A stretch of 37,039 nucleotides of DNA from UBA4312 sp040266995 (lineage in GTDB: Bacteria; Bacillota_I; Bacilli_A; Erysipelotrichales; Erysipelotrichaceae), in the NCBI GenBank assembly GCA_040266995.1, contig JAWRHV010000047.1, forward strand, positions 1 through 37,039, given 5' to 3'. The position numbers were made by a program, and so were the translations under genes. The notes beneath the pieces are model-generated. The model saw only the letters and a program-made list of their open reading frames with translations, had not been told where the DNA came from and did not search any database. Shown piece by piece: positions 7,927 to 15,798 of the stretch (position 1 is the first letter of the stretch; every line of letters begins with the position of its first letter).

Positions 7927-8763
7927 CTATTTCTTGATATGTGTTTTCTGCAGCTGTTTGAGCGTGTAGGCATATGTGCTGGTGGCATAACACGTATACA
8001 GAATATCCACAATGCCCAAAGAAGAAATTCTGGAGGACATCGCGGCAGATCGGAACAAGGATTCATTGGATGTCGTATACAAATTGATATCGGCAAGCCG
8101 TGAAACCGGTGTATCCACACAGCGCGTAATCGCAATGATCGGTGTTTGGTTGATGCGAAGCTCATTCATACAGGCGATGCATTCATGCGTTTGTCCGGAA
8201 TACGAAAACACAATGGCTACATCACTGGGCTTACTGTTATACGCGCTGACCAGTTGTAAATGCCAGTCTTCATTCAACAAGCATGTTTTGTTGATACGAA
8301 CCAGCTTTAAATAGAGATCTTTTGCGGCGATGAAAGAGGCACCCAGACCATACAATAAGATATGATCCGCTTGTTTCATCAGAGCGACTGCTTGTTTTAA
8401 CTGAGAAATGGACATGATGGATTCTGTATCCAGAAGGGATTGTATATTCATCTGGGTGATCTTATGAACGATGTCTTCAAAGCAGTCATCTTTTTCTATT
8501 TCATTGCCTGTGAATGTTTTGTTTTGACGATCCAACGCAATGGCCGCAATCAGATCCTTTTTAAAATCCTTATAACCTTGGTAGCCGATGGCTCGGGCCA
8601 TACGAATAATGGCAGATGTTGATACGTCTGTTTTCTCAGCCAGCTCATGAATGCTGAGAGATCCGATTTCATCCAAATTTCCTAAAATATATTTAGCGAC
8701 AATTTTTTCGGTTCTCGATAATTCCTCTACATTTTCTTTTAATTTAATCAAAGCGTTTTCCAT
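7927..8763 (-). CDS. murR: RpiR-family transcriptional regulator of the Mur operon (MurR-like)
   Basis: 278 residues. N-terminal RpiR helix-turn-helix (about 1-77, with SIHELAEKTDVSTSAIIRMA as the recognition region) and C-terminal SIS domain (about 110-250) for binding a phosphosugar. It is transcribed away from murQ-murP-mupG, with a palindrome (8801-8817) in the shared intergenic region. In E. coli and S. aureus MurR represses the MurNAc operon and responds to MurNAc-6-phosphate; the same is inferred here. AAGGAG at 8777-8772 supports the start. Family certain; the MurR name rests on context. Confidence 0.85.
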   Translation of the reverse strand: MENALIKLKENVEELSRTEKIVAKYILGNLDEIGSLSIHELAEKTDVSTSAIIRMARAIGYQGYKDFKKDLIAAIALDRQNKTFTGNEIEKDDCFEDIVHKITQMNIQSLLDTESIMSISQLKQAVALMKQADHILLYGLGASFIAAKDLYLKLVRINKTCLLNEDWHLQLVSAYNSKPSDVAIVFSYSGQTHECIACMNELRINQTPIIAITRCVDTPVSRLADINLYTTSNESLFRSAAMSSRISSLGIVDILYTCYATSTYAYTLKQLQKTHIKK

Positions 8764-8800
8764 AATTAAATCTCCTTATATATATATATCATAACAAAAA

Positions 8801-8817
8801 GTTACAAAAACTGTAAC
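8801..8817. promoter_or_regulatory. Probable MurR operator
   Basis: Perfect inverted repeat GTTACA-5 bp-TGTAAC between divergent murR and murQ. It abuts TTGTTA (8819-8814), a possible -35 for murR with TGTTAT at 8796-8791, so binding could repress murR itself. Confidence 0.6.
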
Positions 8818-8841
8818 AAAATTATATTTTATTAAGCTATA

Positions 8842-8870
8842 TTGACATAAAATTACACTTATACTAAAGT
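8842..8870 (+). promoter_or_regulatory. Possible murQ operon promoter
   Basis: TTGACA (8842-8847) is a perfect -35. The -10 is unclear: TAAAGT (8865-8870) has the correct 17-bp spacing but poor sequence, while TATACT (8860-8865) looks better but is only 12 bp away. A CACTT/AAGTG inverted repeat overlaps the region (about 8856-8871). Confidence 0.4.
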
Positions 8871-8913
8871 GGAATTAAAGGAATGGATCCATTGAAAAGA
8901 AAGGGTGTACTAC

Positions 8914-9813
8914 ATGGGAATTGATTTAAAAGGGATGACGACAGAAACCCGAAATCAGAATACGCTTCACTTAGATTCTATGTCTTCTTTAGAGATCGTC
9001 ACTGTGATGAACCAGGAAGATGCCAAGGTTCCTCAAGCCATCCACAAACATCTGGATAAAATCGCAAAGGTCGTTGAACTGGCGGTGGAATGTTTGGAAA
9101 AAGGTGGCCGGATCATCTATATGGGTGCCGGAACAAGCGGTCGTCTGGCGGTTTCGGATGCTTCGGAATGTCCGCCTACATTTGGAGTTCGTGCAGATGT
9201 TGTGATCGGATTGATGGCCGGGGGCGACCAAGCGTATACAAAAGCGGTGGAAGGAGCCGAAGATTCTGTGGAACTTGCCGTAAACGATTTAAAACGAATC
9301 CATGTTTCCGATAAGGATATTGTGATCGGTCTGGCAGCCAGTGGCCGTACACCATATGTCGTGGCTGGTCTTCAGTACGCACACCAGCTTCACGCCAAAA
9401 CAGCCAGTATTGCCTGCAATGAGAATTCTGAAATAGGAAAGGTAGCCGATGTGGCCATCGAGGTGGTCGTGGGACCGGAAGTTCTCACCGGATCGACGAG
9501 ATTAAAAGCCGGTACGGCGCAGAAGCTGATTTTGAATATGATCTCCACGGCAGCGATGGTCCGAACGGGGAAAGCGTATGAAAATCTGATGGTCGATGTC
9601 GTACAAACCAACGAAAAATTGAGCCGTCGGGCAGAAAAAATCGTAATGGATGCGACCGACTGTGATTTAGATACGGCCCGAGAAAAACTGAAGATCGCTC
9701 AGGGAAATTCCAAATTAGCGATATTGATGATCTTAGCTTCCTGCGATAAAGAAGAAGGAATAGAAAGGCTTAAACGCGCAAAAGGACATATAAGACAAGC
9801 AATGAAGTCATAA
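8914..9813 (+). CDS. murQ: N-acetylmuramic acid 6-phosphate etherase
   Basis: 299 residues, the normal length for MurQ. The phosphosugar-binding SIS signature GAGTSGRLAVSDASECPPTFG (split over residues about 69-89) is intact. MurQ cleaves the lactyl ether of MurNAc-6-phosphate to give GlcNAc-6-phosphate and D-lactate in the cytosol. The ATG at 8914 has AAAGGG at 8900-8905; an in-frame GTG at 8905 would overlap that site. It is the first gene of the plus-strand operon, 18 bp before the PTS gene. Confidence 0.95.
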   Translation: MGIDLKGMTTETRNQNTLHLDSMSSLEIVTVMNQEDAKVPQAIHKHLDKIAKVVELAVECLEKGGRIIYMGAGTSGRLAVSDASECPPTFGVRADVVIGLMAGGDQAYTKAVEGAEDSVELAVNDLKRIHVSDKDIVIGLAASGRTPYVVAGLQYAHQLHAKTASIACNENSEIGKVADVAIEVVVGPEVLTGSTRLKAGTAQKLILNMISTAAMVRTGKAYENLMVDVVQTNEKLSRRAEKIVMDATDCDLDTAREKLKIAQGNSKLAILMILASCDKEEGIERLKRAKGHIRQAMKS

Positions 9814-9831
9814 CCAGGGAAAGGGGGAAAT

Positions 9832-11271
9832 ATGACAAATCAAGAATTAGTAAATTTTATCATTGAAAAGCTTGGAGGAAGGGATAACATCCTTTCCGCC
9901 AAAAGCTGCATGACCCGGCTTCGTATCAATGTGAAGGATGATTCATTATTTGATCCGGAAGCATTGAAGGAAAACGAAGAGATCATGGGAATTGTTAAGG
10001 ATCGCGAGAATTATATTGAGGTTGTGATCGGACCCGGCAAAGTCAGAAAGTGTGCAGACATTTGTGTAGAAATGGGGATTCCTACAGAGGCCGGCGCAAA
10101 TGTGGGAGACTGGCAGGCTACAAAAGCGAGCGTGAAAGCCGGTCAAAAGAAATCAAGAGTCAGAGACTTTTTGAAGATATTCGGGGAAATATTTGTACCA
10201 CTGATTCCCGGTGTTATCGCAGCCGGCTTATGTTCAGGCTTTGCGACATTGCTTGCACAGCTGGTTCCGGATTATGAATCCAACCAGGTCTGGTTTATCA
10301 TTCATCAAATTCTGACATTGATCAACCAGTCGTTCTTAGCTTATCTTACGGCCTGGGCCGGTTATCGAGCCGCTGAAAGATTTGGCGGCCCACCGATTCT
10401 GGGTGGTATGCTGGGAATGATCACCGGATTGGCCAACGTTGATAATATCGCCATGACCATCGGTTTATATAATGAGGCCTCGCCGTTGGATTCCATTTTA
10501 AGAAGCGGTCGAGGCGGTGTTCTTGCGGTTATTCTGGGTGTATTTGTGATGGTAAAAATTGAGAAATGGATCCGCAATCGGATGCCGGACTCCTTAGATA
10601 CCGTATTTACACCACTGTTTACCTTGTTTATTACGGTCATTCCTTATATTTTGATCATTATGCCGTTGACAGGCTATGTATCCACGGCACTGGTATGGAT
10701 CGTTCAACAACTGTGTATGTCTGAGAATGTACTCGTACGTATTATTTCCGGTTATGTCTCGGCTGCCCTGTTTTTGCCAATGGTGGCAATGGGCATGCAT
10801 CATGGACTTGTCGCATTATACACGGTACAGTTAAATGCACTGAGTTATGTAACCTTGTATCCTGCCTTGGCTATGGCCGGTGCCGGCCAGGTTGGGGCTG
10901 CCATTGCAATCTATCGTAAGGCGAAAAGCTGTCAGAATACACGGATCCAGAATGTCATTAAGGGTGCGCTTCCTGCCGGTTTTCTGGGCGTCGGGGAACC
11001 ATTGATCTATGGTGTTACCCTTCCGATGGGAAAACCATTTATTACCGCCGGCCTGGGAGCGGGCTTTGGCGGCGCCTTTGTGATGGCAACGCAGGTGGCA
11101 GCTACCACTTGGGGACCTAGCGGATTGATTGCCATCTTTGTGATGACAGCCGGTCCTAACAGCGCGGTCATGACGATGATCTACTATGTGCTTGGATTGG
11201 TTATTTCCTATGTGATGGGCTTTTTGATTACCAACGCGGTCATTAAGACCGAGGAAGTAGCAGATGTTTAA
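9832..11271 (+). CDS. murP: PTS transporter EIIBC, MurNAc-type
   Basis: 479 residues. N-terminal EIIB domain (1-85) with the phosphorylatable Cys26 in AKSCMTRLR, then a glucose-family EIIC domain with about ten membrane segments; EIIC landmarks include GFLGVGEPLIYGVTLP. There is no EIIA, as in MurP, which borrows a general glucose-type EIIA. MurP imports and phosphorylates MurNAc, and in Gram-positives the disaccharide MurNAc-GlcNAc. Position between murQ and a DUF871 gene and under a divergent RpiR regulator supports this substrate. The 3' end overlaps the next start by 8 bp, implying coupling. Confidence 0.88.
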   Translation: MTNQELVNFIIEKLGGRDNILSAKSCMTRLRINVKDDSLFDPEALKENEEIMGIVKDRENYIEVVIGPGKVRKCADICVEMGIPTEAGANVGDWQATKASVKAGQKKSRVRDFLKIFGEIFVPLIPGVIAAGLCSGFATLLAQLVPDYESNQVWFIIHQILTLINQSFLAYLTAWAGYRAAERFGGPPILGGMLGMITGLANVDNIAMTIGLYNEASPLDSILRSGRGGVLAVILGVFVMVKIEKWIRNRMPDSLDTVFTPLFTLFITVIPYILIIMPLTGYVSTALVWIVQQLCMSENVLVRIISGYVSAALFLPMVAMGMHHGLVALYTVQLNALSYVTLYPALAMAGAGQVGAAIAIYRKAKSCQNTRIQNVIKGALPAGFLGVGEPLIYGVTLPMGKPFITAGLGAGFGGAFVMATQVAATTWGPSGLIAIFVMTAGPNSAVMTMIYYVLGLVISYVMGFLITNAVIKTEEVADV

Positions 11272-12310
11272 CGGGGTCGGAAATTCAATCTATCTGAGCT
11301 CTCTCAATAACGGGACGGTGTCACTGGACGATATTCCAGATGACACGCCCGTGTTTTTATCTTTACATATGGAAGAAGAGCGCAGTGCGCAGTATGTGGA
11401 ACAGATGATGGCTTTATGTAAAGCGCTCAACGATAAAAAATGTCCGATCCTGGCCGATATCTCCTCGAAAACACTAACCTGGTTTCAAGAAAAGACGATT
11501 TTGGATCTGGTGCGAAAGCTCAATCTGTGGGCTGTGCGGATCGATGATGGATTTTCTACGGAAGAGATGATCCATGTGGCGATGGAGTATCCGATTGTTC
11601 TGAATGCTTCGACGGTTTCCCTGACAGAGCTGCGTATACTGAAATCCTACGGGGAAATCTTGGCCATGCACAATTATTATCCGCGCAAGGAAACCGGATT
11701 GGATGATGAATATTTCACTTCCGTAAATCATCTTTTAAAAAAGGAAGGAATTCCAATCTTTGCGTTTATTCCCGGAAAACAGAAAAGAGGGCCATTGTTT
11801 GAAGGCCTGCCGACTTTAGAGAGCCAGCGATACCAGAATGCCTATGTGAATTATCTGGAGATGGTCAAAAAATACCATGTGGATCAAGTGTTCTTAGGAG
11901 ATCCGATTTTGGATGACAAAGACCGGTGGATGATCGATACCTTCATAACGAAGGATATCATCGTTGTTCCCATCGAGCTGGATAAAGACTATGCATATTT
12001 GTACGATACCGTATTCTCGAACCGGATGGATGCACCCAAAGGATTGATCCGCATTGCCCAATCCAGGGGATATGGTTCGATAGGAAGCCAAGATATAACT
12101 CCGCAGAATACGGTGGAAAGAGAGCGAGGCACGTTAACAATCGATAATAAATTATATAAGAGATATTGTGGAGAACTGCAGATTACCCGAAAGGGATACC
12201 CAAAAGATGAGAAAGTGAATGTCATCGGAAAGGTTCCGAAGGCTTATCAAAGTGTATTGGATTTTATAGGCAGAGGGGATTCCTTCGTGATGGTAAAAGC
12301 GCAGGAATGA
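11264..12310 (+). CDS. mupG: DUF871 protein, 6-phospho-N-acetylmuramidase (MupG-like)
   Basis: 348 residues: an N-terminal TIM-barrel (about 1-230) and a C-terminal cyclophilin-like domain (about 235-348), the DUF871 layout. In S. aureus the DUF871 enzyme MupG splits MurNAc-6-phosphate-GlcNAc, the product of MurP import, into MurNAc-6-phosphate and GlcNAc; MurQ then acts on the former. Here the gene overlaps murP by 8 bp and the gene set is the same as in staphylococci (mupG, murQ, murP, murR) in another order. No hairpin terminator is visible after the stop, so read-through into the next gene is possible. Confidence 0.85.
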   Translation: MFNGVGNSIYLSSLNNGTVSLDDIPDDTPVFLSLHMEEERSAQYVEQMMALCKALNDKKCPILADISSKTLTWFQEKTILDLVRKLNLWAVRIDDGFSTEEMIHVAMEYPIVLNASTVSLTELRILKSYGEILAMHNYYPRKETGLDDEYFTSVNHLLKKEGIPIFAFIPGKQKRGPLFEGLPTLESQRYQNAYVNYLEMVKKYHVDQVFLGDPILDDKDRWMIDTFITKDIIVVPIELDKDYAYLYDTVFSNRMDAPKGLIRIAQSRGYGSIGSQDITPQNTVERERGTLTIDNKLYKRYCGELQITRKGYPKDEKVNVIGKVPKAYQSVLDFIGRGDSFVMVKAQE

Positions 12311-12352
12311 TCCTTCTTGCAATCCTAAAAAGAAATGCCGACATAGGTTAGT

Positions 12353-12366
12353 ATATGTTAACATAT
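12353..12366. promoter_or_regulatory. Perfect 14-bp palindrome before the ATC-hydrolase-like gene
   Basis: ATATGTTAACATAT, 5 bp before the GGAGG of the next gene. It may be an operator. No clear -35/-10 pair accompanies it, so the gene may depend on an activator or on read-through from the mur operon. Confidence 0.35.
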
Positions 12367-12382
12367 GTATGGAGGCATTCAG

Positions 12383-13027
12383 ATGAAATACAAAGGCATA
12401 TATTGGAGATTGTTTTCCCCTTTCATTCACAAGAGCATCGAAAGCCGGTTTGGCAAAGACCTGGCAGACCAGACGACCCGAAAGGGGAAGGAGCAGTATC
12501 GGAAGTTATTGGCGCAGGCCGATAATCTGGGGCCAGGGAATCCAATGGCTTCCAATGCTTATTTTGCGTATGTTTTTTCAGCCGCCTGGCTGGGAAGCGA
12601 TAAACAGATTTCACCACAGGAAATGGCGCAGGTCATGACCGATGTGCTGAGCGGACCACTGCTCAAGTTCTATTTCGGATTAACGGATCTGAATAAGAAA
12701 CCGAAAAAGTGGTATAACGCGATGAAGAAGTATGAGAAATGGTATCAGAAACATGGAAAGGATTATCCGGTGAACTGGATCGTCCAGTTTGACGAGAACA
12801 AGCATGCCGAAGGCAGCTACTATTGTTTTACACGCTGTCCGATCTGTGAATTTTGCCAGCGGATCGGTATCGGTGAATTGATGCCGGCTTTGTGTGCCAC
12901 GGATGAGGTCATGTTTAAACTGCAGCACGGGCGGTTGCACCGGAAGTATACCATAGCGAAGGGCGATCCGATCTGTGACTATTGGGTAACCGGAGATCAG
13001 GCGAAAAACAGAGAGTCTATTCAATGA
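12383..13027 (+). CDS. L-2-amino-thiazoline-4-carboxylate (ATC) hydrolase-family protein
   Basis: 214 residues. The C-terminal half has the family's conserved Cys/Asp pattern: CFTRCPICEFC (148-158), GELMPALCATDE (164-175) and TIAKGDPICDYW (190-201). Characterised members hydrolyse ATC to S-carbamoyl-cysteine in a thiol/cysteine pathway, but most members have unknown substrates. GGAGG (12371-12375) places the start at 12383 rather than the in-frame ATG at 12365. No neighbour clearly belongs to ATC metabolism, so the enzymatic label is by family only. Confidence 0.7.
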   Translation: MKYKGIYWRLFSPFIHKSIESRFGKDLADQTTRKGKEQYRKLLAQADNLGPGNPMASNAYFAYVFSAAWLGSDKQISPQEMAQVMTDVLSGPLLKFYFGLTDLNKKPKKWYNAMKKYEKWYQKHGKDYPVNWIVQFDENKHAEGSYYCFTRCPICEFCQRIGIGELMPALCATDEVMFKLQHGRLHRKYTIAKGDPICDYWVTGDQAKNRESIQ

Positions 13028-13034
13028 ATTGTAC

Positions 13035-13065
13035 TTGTATCCTGGCTGTATTTTTGATATATAAT
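13035..13065 (+). promoter_or_regulatory. Promoter of the polysaccharide deacetylase gene
   Basis: TATAAT at 13060-13065 with TTGTAT at 13035-13040 (19-bp spacer). Confidence 0.45.
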
Positions 13066-13097
13066 GAAAGGGGATTTTTAGATAAGGGGATACAGAA

Positions 13098-14222
13098 ATG
13101 GCAAGAAGAGTGAATCGACGAAAACGAAGGATCCGAATTTGTATACTGGCGGCCGGCTGCCTGGCTGTCTTAGTATTGATATTCGTCATCCTTTCTTTTT
13201 TATTTCATGCGTTATTTCCACAAAAGGAAGCCAAAAAAACAGAGGTAAAAAAAGAGAAGATCGTATTGAACAGCGCAAAGCAGTACAGAAAGTACCATGT
13301 GGACGAATCCGGGAATGTGCCGGTAATGATGTATCACGGGATCCATGGCGAAATACAGAGCAAGGATACGGGAAATACGGGTGGCAATGTAGATGTCGAT
13401 GGCTACCAGCGTACAGCCGATGCGTTTGAAAAAGATCTGGAAATGTATTATAAAAAAGGCTATCGCATGATCCGTCTGAACGATTATCTGGATGGAAAAA
13501 TTGACGTGGAGGCCGGTAAAAGCCCCATCGTACTGACATTTGATGATGGGCTGGAAAACAATATCCGGGTTACCGGTGTGGACAAAAACGGAGAACTGAA
13601 GATTGATCCAAAATCAGCTGTAGGCATCCTGGAAAAATTCAAGAAAAAGTATCCGGACTTTCATGTGACGGCGACGTTTTTTATTACAGGGGGTAAGTTT
13701 TCCCAACCAAAATACGATGAGAAGATTATAAAATGGTTGATCGATCATGACTACGATGTAGGCAACCATACGTGGAATCATCCGGATTTTACCGAGCTGA
13801 CAACGGAAGAAGCCAATGAGCAGGTAGCTTTGGTCTATGATATGTTAGAGGAAATCATTCCCGGAAAATATGTGAATATCGTAGCGCTTCCGTTTGGTTC
13901 TCCTTATAAAAAAGATCATGAAACCATGCCATATGTGTATGATTGTACTTCGGAAGATAAAGAATATCATACGAAATGTGCTTTACAGGTGGCCTGGGAA
14001 CCGGATTATTCCCCGTATACCGTGGAATTCGATCCGACCTTTATCAAACGGATCCGTGCCTATGACAACAATGGAACCAATTTTGATATCGAATCGACAT
14101 TTCAAGTGTTGGAGTCCACTCGTTATATCTCCGATGGTAATGCCAAAACCATTGTAGTGCCAAAGGAGAATCAGGATCGCATCGATCAAGCGTATAAGAA
14201 ACGTTTGAAAACGTACAAATAA
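13098..14222 (+). CDS. Membrane-anchored polysaccharide deacetylase-family protein
   Basis: 374 residues. A basic N-terminus and one membrane segment (about 13-37) leave the rest outside the cell. The NodB-type catalytic core shows TFDDG (147-151, metal-binding Asp) and GNHTWNH (222-228, metal-binding His224 and His228); ATFFITGG and the PFGSPY strand also fit. An early VPVMMYHGI block is typical of the YadE/PgaB-like branch. Such enzymes deacetylate GlcNAc in peptidoglycan or exopolysaccharide; the substrate is not determinable here. Followed 11 bp later by yccF, likely co-transcribed. Confidence 0.87.
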   Translation: MARRVNRRKRRIRICILAAGCLAVLVLIFVILSFLFHALFPQKEAKKTEVKKEKIVLNSAKQYRKYHVDESGNVPVMMYHGIHGEIQSKDTGNTGGNVDVDGYQRTADAFEKDLEMYYKKGYRMIRLNDYLDGKIDVEAGKSPIVLTFDDGLENNIRVTGVDKNGELKIDPKSAVGILEKFKKKYPDFHVTATFFITGGKFSQPKYDEKIIKWLIDHDYDVGNHTWNHPDFTELTTEEANEQVALVYDMLEEIIPGKYVNIVALPFGSPYKKDHETMPYVYDCTSEDKEYHTKCALQVAWEPDYSPYTVEFDPTFIKRIRAYDNNGTNFDIESTFQVLESTRYISDGNAKTIVVPKENQDRIDQAYKKRLKTYK

Positions 14223-14233
14223 GGAGGATTGCG

Positions 14234-14599
14234 ATGCAGGGAATAGGGAATATTATATGGTTTGTGTTTGGAGGACTGATCAGTGGTCTTTCCTGGTTGG
14301 TTTCCGGCGTACTTTTGTGTATTACGGTGATCGGTATCCCCTATGGCCGTCAGTGTTTCAAGTTTGCGGCTTTATCTTTTAGTCCGTTTGGCAAGGACAT
14401 AGTCTATGATGGCGGTGCTGTATCCTTTCTTGTGAATGTTCTGTGGTTCTTGTTTTTCGGATGGGAGATGGCATTGGGACATGTGGTGATAGGCTGTCTT
14501 TGGTGTATCACCATCATTGGCATTCCGTTTGGAAAACAGTTCTTTAAAATTGCCAAGCTTGCCTTAGCTCCTTTTGGAGCCCGGGTTATCAACAAATAA
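14234..14599 (+). CDS. yccF: YccF-domain inner membrane protein
   Basis: 121 residues with four hydrophobic stretches arranged as an internal duplication: ITVIGIPYGRQCFKFAALSF then ITIIGIPFGKQFFKIAKLAL, each ending PFG. This is the YccF/DUF307 pattern. Biochemical function is unknown. AAGGAGG precedes the ATG. A strong bidirectional terminator follows. Confidence 0.88.
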   Translation: MQGIGNIIWFVFGGLISGLSWLVSGVLLCITVIGIPYGRQCFKFAALSFSPFGKDIVYDGGAVSFLVNVLWFLFFGWEMALGHVVIGCLWCITIIGIPFGKQFFKIAKLALAPFGARVINK

Positions 14600-14606
14600 A
14601 CATAGT

Positions 14607-14648
14607 AAAAGGTCCTTACAATTTATTCTCTTCTTGTAAGGACCTTTT
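14607..14648. terminator. Bidirectional terminator after yccF
   Basis: 15-bp perfect stem 14607-14621 / 14634-14648, A-run on the left and T-run on the right, so it can stop transcription on both strands. Confidence 0.9.
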
Positions 14649-14728
14649 ATGAGATAAATCTATTCATGATTACTCCTTTCTGATTGATTTATCATCCATC
14701 TATGTCGAATACCTTCATCATTATTCTC

Positions 14729-14767
14729 TCTATCTATAGAGGTATTTAACTATAGATAGACTTTTTT
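14729..14767 (+). terminator. Hairpin followed by T-run
   Basis: TCTATCTATAG (14729-14739) pairs fully with CTATAGATAGA (14750-14760), then CTTTTTT on the plus strand. It could stop stray plus-strand read-through; it also lies inside the candidate minus-strand transcript. Confidence 0.45.
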
Positions 14768-14835
14768 AATTTCCCATGGGTTTGTCCCTCTTTCTGATTT
14801 CATTATATCGACTCTCAAAAACAAGTAAATAGTAT

Positions 14836-14877
14836 TGGAAAAATTGGAACATTTAATGGAAAAATTGGTTCTATAAT
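14836..14877 (+). promoter_or_regulatory. Promoter with 12-bp direct repeats 21 bp apart
   Basis: TGGAAAAATTGG occurs at 14836-14847 and 14857-14868, exactly 21 bp apart, followed by TATAAT at 14872-14877. No good -35 box is present. Two repeats two helical turns apart are typical of activator or response-regulator sites. Confidence 0.55.
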
Positions 14878-14883
14878 TTTTAT

Positions 14884-14935
14884 AACATATAGAAATAAAC
14901 AGTCTAAGCTCTACAGAAAGATATAGAGCTTTTTT
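14884..14935 (+). ncRNA. Candidate short RNA or attenuator before the amidotransferase operon
   Basis: Transcription from the TATAAT at 14872-14877 would begin near 14884 and meet a hairpin AGCTCTA/TAGAGCT (14907-14913 / 14924-14930) with a T-run at 14931-14935. This is either a roughly 50-nt RNA or a terminator that attenuates the operon starting at 15016. Confidence 0.4.
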
Positions 14936-15015
14936 ATGTGTGTCATAAAAAATACCTAGTATTCAAAAGAAGAGAATCTCTATAAAATACAGGATATATA
15001 GAAACAGGTGAGAAT

Positions 15016-15789
15016 ATGTGCGAACTTTTTGGATATACAGGAAAAACAAATAGAGACTTAAATTCGGAACTGAATACCTTTTTTTTTCATTCTGTACATC
15101 ATCCGGATGGATGGGGCCTGACGCTGATGGATAGAAAACCATATGATATGCATAAGGAAGCCGTAGCTGCTTTTAAAAGCGATACATTGCGATCGCGTCT
15201 GCAAAAACCGATCCGGGCAAAGAACGCTCTGGCCCATATCCGTCTGGCTACGATTGGGACCGATGAATATGAAAACACCCATCCATTCAGTGGCTGTGAT
15301 AGCAGCGGGCGTTTCTGGGTGTTGATCCACAATGGAACCATTTTTGAAAGTGATGTGCTGCATCCGTATTTATTTACCCAAACGGGATCCACCGACAGCG
15401 AACGAGTGTTTTTGTACCTATTGGATCAGATGAATGAAGCGATCCGAAGAAAAGAACGACCACTAACAGACAGAGAACGGTTTGCGATTGTGGACCGGAT
15501 TGTCAAAGAACTGTCCTTTAAGAATAAGTTGAATCTGATTATATATGATGGACAATTCATGTATGTACATACCAATTATAAGGCTTCGTTATACGCAAGG
15601 CAGACAGAGGATGGCATCCTGTTTGCGACAACCCCTTTGACTGCCGAAGGCTGGAAGCCCTTAGAGATCAATACATTGTCTGTGTATAGACAAGGCCAAA
15701 AGGTATACCAGGGGTTGGCCCATGACTATGCGTATATACCCGATGACAAAAGCATTCAGGCTTTGTATCTGGCGTATGCCGGTTTGTAG
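15016..15789 (+). CDS. Class-II glutamine amidotransferase (YafJ/EgtC-like)
   Basis: 257 residues. Cys2, exposed after Met removal, is the N-terminal nucleophile; HHPDGWG, HIRLAT and the HNGTI strand are the class-II (Ntn) amidotransferase landmarks. No partner synthase domain is attached. The ATG follows AGGTGAG. Next genes are a GCS2-type ligase (9-bp gap) and a GshA-type ligase. In ergothioneine synthesis a stand-alone class-II enzyme (EgtC) removes a gamma-glutamyl group added via a GCS2-like ligase (EgtA); a similar gamma-glutamyl-removal role is a reasonable inference, though EgtB and EgtD genes are absent here. Confidence 0.85.
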   Translation: MCELFGYTGKTNRDLNSELNTFFFHSVHHPDGWGLTLMDRKPYDMHKEAVAAFKSDTLRSRLQKPIRAKNALAHIRLATIGTDEYENTHPFSGCDSSGRFWVLIHNGTIFESDVLHPYLFTQTGSTDSERVFLYLLDQMNEAIRRKERPLTDRERFAIVDRIVKELSFKNKLNLIIYDGQFMYVHTNYKASLYARQTEDGILFATTPLTAEGWKPLEINTLSVYRQGQKVYQGLAHDYAYIPDDKSIQALYLAYAGL

Positions 15790-15798
15790 GAGGGTGTT

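Larger units (their letters stand above)
14607..14829 (-). ncRNA. Candidate minus-strand small transcript with micro-ORFs
   Basis: On the minus strand TTTACT (14829-14824), 16-bp spacer and TATAAT (14807-14802) form a plausible promoter; the next strong stop is the hairpin at 14648-14607, giving about 190 nt. It contains an 11-bp hairpin (14729-14739 / 14750-14760) and a six-residue frame MNRFIS* behind AAAGGAG, which ends just before the terminator. Nothing downstream on this strand needs a leader, so it may be a small RNA or tiny peptide gene. Predicted only. Confidence 0.35.
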
